Part shown: piece by piece, positions 62,820-64,000 of the stretch | How the letters are laid out: each line of letters starts with the position of its first letter | How positions within the stretch are numbered: the first letter of the stretch is position 1 | Origin: Agromyces soli | GTDB lineage: Bacteria; Actinomycetota; Actinomycetes; Actinomycetales; Microbacteriaceae | Direction of reading: 5' to 3' | NCBI RefSeq assembly: GCF_022811605.1 | Contig: NZ_CP094533.1 | Coordinates: 682,001 to 746,000 of the forward strand | Length of the DNA stretch: 64,000 nt | The notes under the pieces: model-generated | Databases searched by the model: none | The model's input: the letters and a program-made list of their open reading frames with translations, nothing else | Told to the model about the DNA's origin: nothing | Program-made: the position numbers and the translations under genes

Positions 62820-63437
62820 ATGGCCACCGTCAACCGCGAGCAGCTCGTCGTCGCCGCCCTCGCGATCGTCGACGAGCAGGGCAGCGAGGCGCTCACCATG
62901 CGCTCCCTCGCGGCCCGCGTGCACCGGCAGGTCTCCTCGCTCTACAACCACGTCGGCAGCCGCGACGAGCTGATCGAGCTCGTGCGCGCGCACATCGTGG
63001 TGGGCATCGACACGAGCCCCTTCGCCGACGAGCCCTGGGACGTCGCGCTCGAGGCGTGGGCCCGCTCCTACCTGCGGGTCTTCGCGGCGCACCCCAACCT
63101 CATCCGCATCCTTGCGACGACCCCCATCCGGGACGTCTCGACGTTCGAGATCTACGACGTGGTGATCGGCGCCCTGATCGAGGCCGGCTGGCCGATGCAC
63201 GACGCTGTCGCCGTGATGCGCACCGTCGAGGCGCACGTGCTCGGCTCCGCGCTCGACCTCGTGGCGCCGAGCGACATGCTCGACCAGTCCTCGGTGCCGG
63301 CCGAGCTCGCCCGTGTGCACGCCGCGCTCGACCCCGAGTACGAGGAGTCGACGAGCGCCGCCGCCGCGTTCGAGCTCGGCATCCGCGCCCTCCTCGACGG
63401 CCTCCGCGCCCGCCGCGCCACGGTCGCCCCCACCTGA
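62820..63437 (+). CDS. TetR-family regulator of the second APC/YtcJ operon
   Basis: 205 residues. The HTH at about 22-50 reads LTMRSLAARVHRQVSSLYNHV with REQLVVAALAIVDEQG before it. LYNHV in place of LYYYF and the C-terminal TetR_C-like segment with WARSYLRVFAAHPN resemble TetR/TetR_C repressors. GGAAGGGGGG precedes ATG 62820, with TACACT at 62781. It is divergent from the amidohydrolase operon and probably binds the two GAACG-type palindromes. Two family A palindromes follow. Confidence 0.92.
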   Translation: MATVNREQLVVAALAIVDEQGSEALTMRSLAARVHRQVSSLYNHVGSRDELIELVRAHIVVGIDTSPFADEPWDVALEAWARSYLRVFAAHPNLIRILATTPIRDVSTFEIYDVVIGALIEAGWPMHDAVAVMRTVEAHVLGSALDLVAPSDMLDQSSVPAELARVHAALDPEYEESTSAAAAFELGIRALLDGLRARRATVAPT

Positions 63438-63451
63438 CCTCCCCCATCTTC

Positions 63452-63489
63452 CCGACGTGCCCGACGTTCATGAACGTCGGGCACGTCGG
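63452..63489. repeat. Family A palindrome, copy 9 (GTTC variant)
   Basis: Perfect 38-nt form CCGACGTGCCCGAC, GTTCATGAAC, complement, 14 nt after the TetR stop. The outer arm differs from other copies, with compensating change, so the hairpin is kept. First of a tandem pair. Confidence 0.9.
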
Positions 63490-63503
63490 TTCGGTCGCAT
63501 GAG

Positions 63504-63535
63504 GGTTGCCCGACGTTCATGAAAGTCGGGCAACC
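63504..63535. repeat. Family A palindrome, copy 10
   Basis: GGTTGCCCGAC-GTTCATGAAA-GTCGGGCAACC with one mismatch in the core, 14 nt after copy 9. The pair lies between co-directional TetR and Lrp genes. Confidence 0.9.
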
Positions 63536-63554
63536 CCGGGGTGGTGCACCCCGT

Positions 63555-63572
63555 TTGCGAACGATTCCGCAA
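63555..63572. promoter_or_regulatory. Short inverted repeat upstream of the Lrp gene
   Basis: TTGCG-N8-CGCAA, about 65 nt upstream of the Lrp/AsnC start. It may be an autoregulatory Lrp-type site, but it is short. Confidence 0.35.
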
Positions 63573-63637
63573 CGACCCGCAGGATTCGCGCGCGACCGCA
63601 CGACGGTGCGCAAGAGTCCCGCGTACACTCGCGTTCC

Positions 63638-64000
63638 ATGGACAACCTGGACCGAGCGATCCTCGATCTTCTGCGGCAGAACGCCCGTGCCGGCTACGGC
63701 GACATCGGCTCCTCCGTGGGCCTCTCCGCCTCCGCCGTGAAGCGTCGCGTCGACAAGCTCGTCGCCGAGGGCGTCATCCGCTCGTTCACGATCCAGGTCG
63801 ACCCGACCGTCGACGGCATGTCCACCGAGGCCTACGTCGAGCTGTTCTGCCGCGGCACCGTCGCCCCCGACGAGCTGAAGCGCATCCTTCAGGAGGTGCC
63901 CGAGGTCGTCTACGCCGGCACCGTGACCGGCTCCGCCGACGCGATCGTGCAGATCCGCGCGCGCGACATCGCCTCCCTCGAGGACGCCCTCGAACGAGTG
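63638..64000 (+). CDS. Lrp/AsnC-family regulator (partial)
   Basis: The gene is cut by the right edge; 121 residues are seen. LDRAILDLLRQNARAGYGDIG and SVGLSASAVKRRVDKLVAEG form the HTH at residues 4-50, then VIRSFTIQVDP and the RAM ligand domain (EVPEVVYAGTVTGSADAIVQI) typical of Lrp proteins. A TACACT -10 box (63624-63629) ends 8 nt before the ATG and no SD is seen, so the message is probably leaderless. Regulated genes are outside the window. Confidence 0.93.
   Translation, partial: MDNLDRAILDLLRQNARAGYGDIGSSVGLSASAVKRRVDKLVAEGVIRSFTIQVDPTVDGMSTEAYVELFCRGTVAPDELKRILQEVPEVVYAGTVTGSADAIVQIRARDIASLEDALERV

Overview
This 64 kb window is very GC-rich, gene-dense chromosomal DNA that looks like a member of the Microbacteriaceae (Actinomycetota). 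The pointers are strong G/C bias at third codon positions, many GTG starts, frequent 4-nt ATGA/GTGA gene overlaps, LLM-type flavin/F420 oxidoreductases, lipoproteins with actinobacterial signal peptides, many LacI/TetR/ROK sugar regulators, and actinobacterial -10 boxes placed 6-8 nt before ATG (leaderless mRNAs). No rRNA, tRNA, transposase, integrase, phage gene or CRISPR array was seen. About 55 protein genes are annotated; the first and last are cut by the window edges.

Layout. 0-3 kb: GH1 beta-glucosidase with a CebR-like operator and its LacI-family regulator. 3-6.4 kb: nucleoside hydrolase, LacI-type regulator and BMP-family nucleoside-binding lipoprotein, sharing one operator sequence. 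6.6-9 kb: LLM oxidoreductase overlapping a solitary DNA methyltransferase, then a flavodoxin. 9-13 kb: YtcJ-type amidohydrolase, APC permease and divergent TetR. 13-19.4 kb: lipoate ligase, TetR/membrane pair, histidine phosphatase, monoacylglycerol-lipase-like hydrolase, MarR/MFS pair. 19.4-23.7 kb: gdhA, hydroxyacid dehydrogenase, serine hydrolase. 23.7-28.6 kb: DUF1707 protein, lipoprotein serine hydrolase bracketed by repeat clusters, aldo/keto reductase, NYN-LOTUS protein. 28.7-31 kb: LldR-like GntR regulator plus lactate dehydrogenase. 31-35.4 kb: small enzymes and a zinc alcohol dehydrogenase. 35.5-41.8 kb: MFS-PAP2-GH3 operon, divergent TetR and ROK regulator. 41.9-44.8 kb: three-gene exporter whose adaptor carries a peptidoglycan-binding domain. 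45-50.2 kb: MFS plus carboxylesterase, a dolichol-phosphate-mannose-synthase-like glycosyltransferase, POT peptide transporter. 50.3-57.3 kb: GH1, CUT1 sugar ABC transporter, TetR and a secreted glycoamylase-domain enzyme. 57.3-64 kb: membrane proteins, F420-type oxidoreductase, a second APC/YtcJ/TetR cassette and an Lrp/AsnC regulator.

How the genes work together. Much of the window is catabolic: secreted or intracellular glycosidases paired with transporters and local repressors. Two TetR paralogues (39996 and 54860) share an N-terminal RGSYAKG motif, and similar AAAACC-N11/12-GGTTTT sites lie before the MFS-PAP2-GH3 operon, the ABC-GH1 operon and the secreted glucanase gene. This suggests one beta-glucan (perhaps beta-1,2-glucan) regulon in two loci.

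The most unusual signal is outside the genes. Many gene ends carry palindromes whose sequence, not only structure, is conserved. Ten copies of one TCATGA-centred palindrome lie 2-24 nt after stop codons (single in convergent gaps, usually tandem pairs in co-directional gaps). Thirteen copies of CACAACTCAGGAA form inverted clusters on both sides of one gene. Other small families are GTCAGTAT(T/C)TGCGGGT, TGGTTCGCTGAG and GGATGCC/GGCATCC stems. The motif GGATGCCTC is also strongly over-represented inside genes, where it forces otherwise rare codons.
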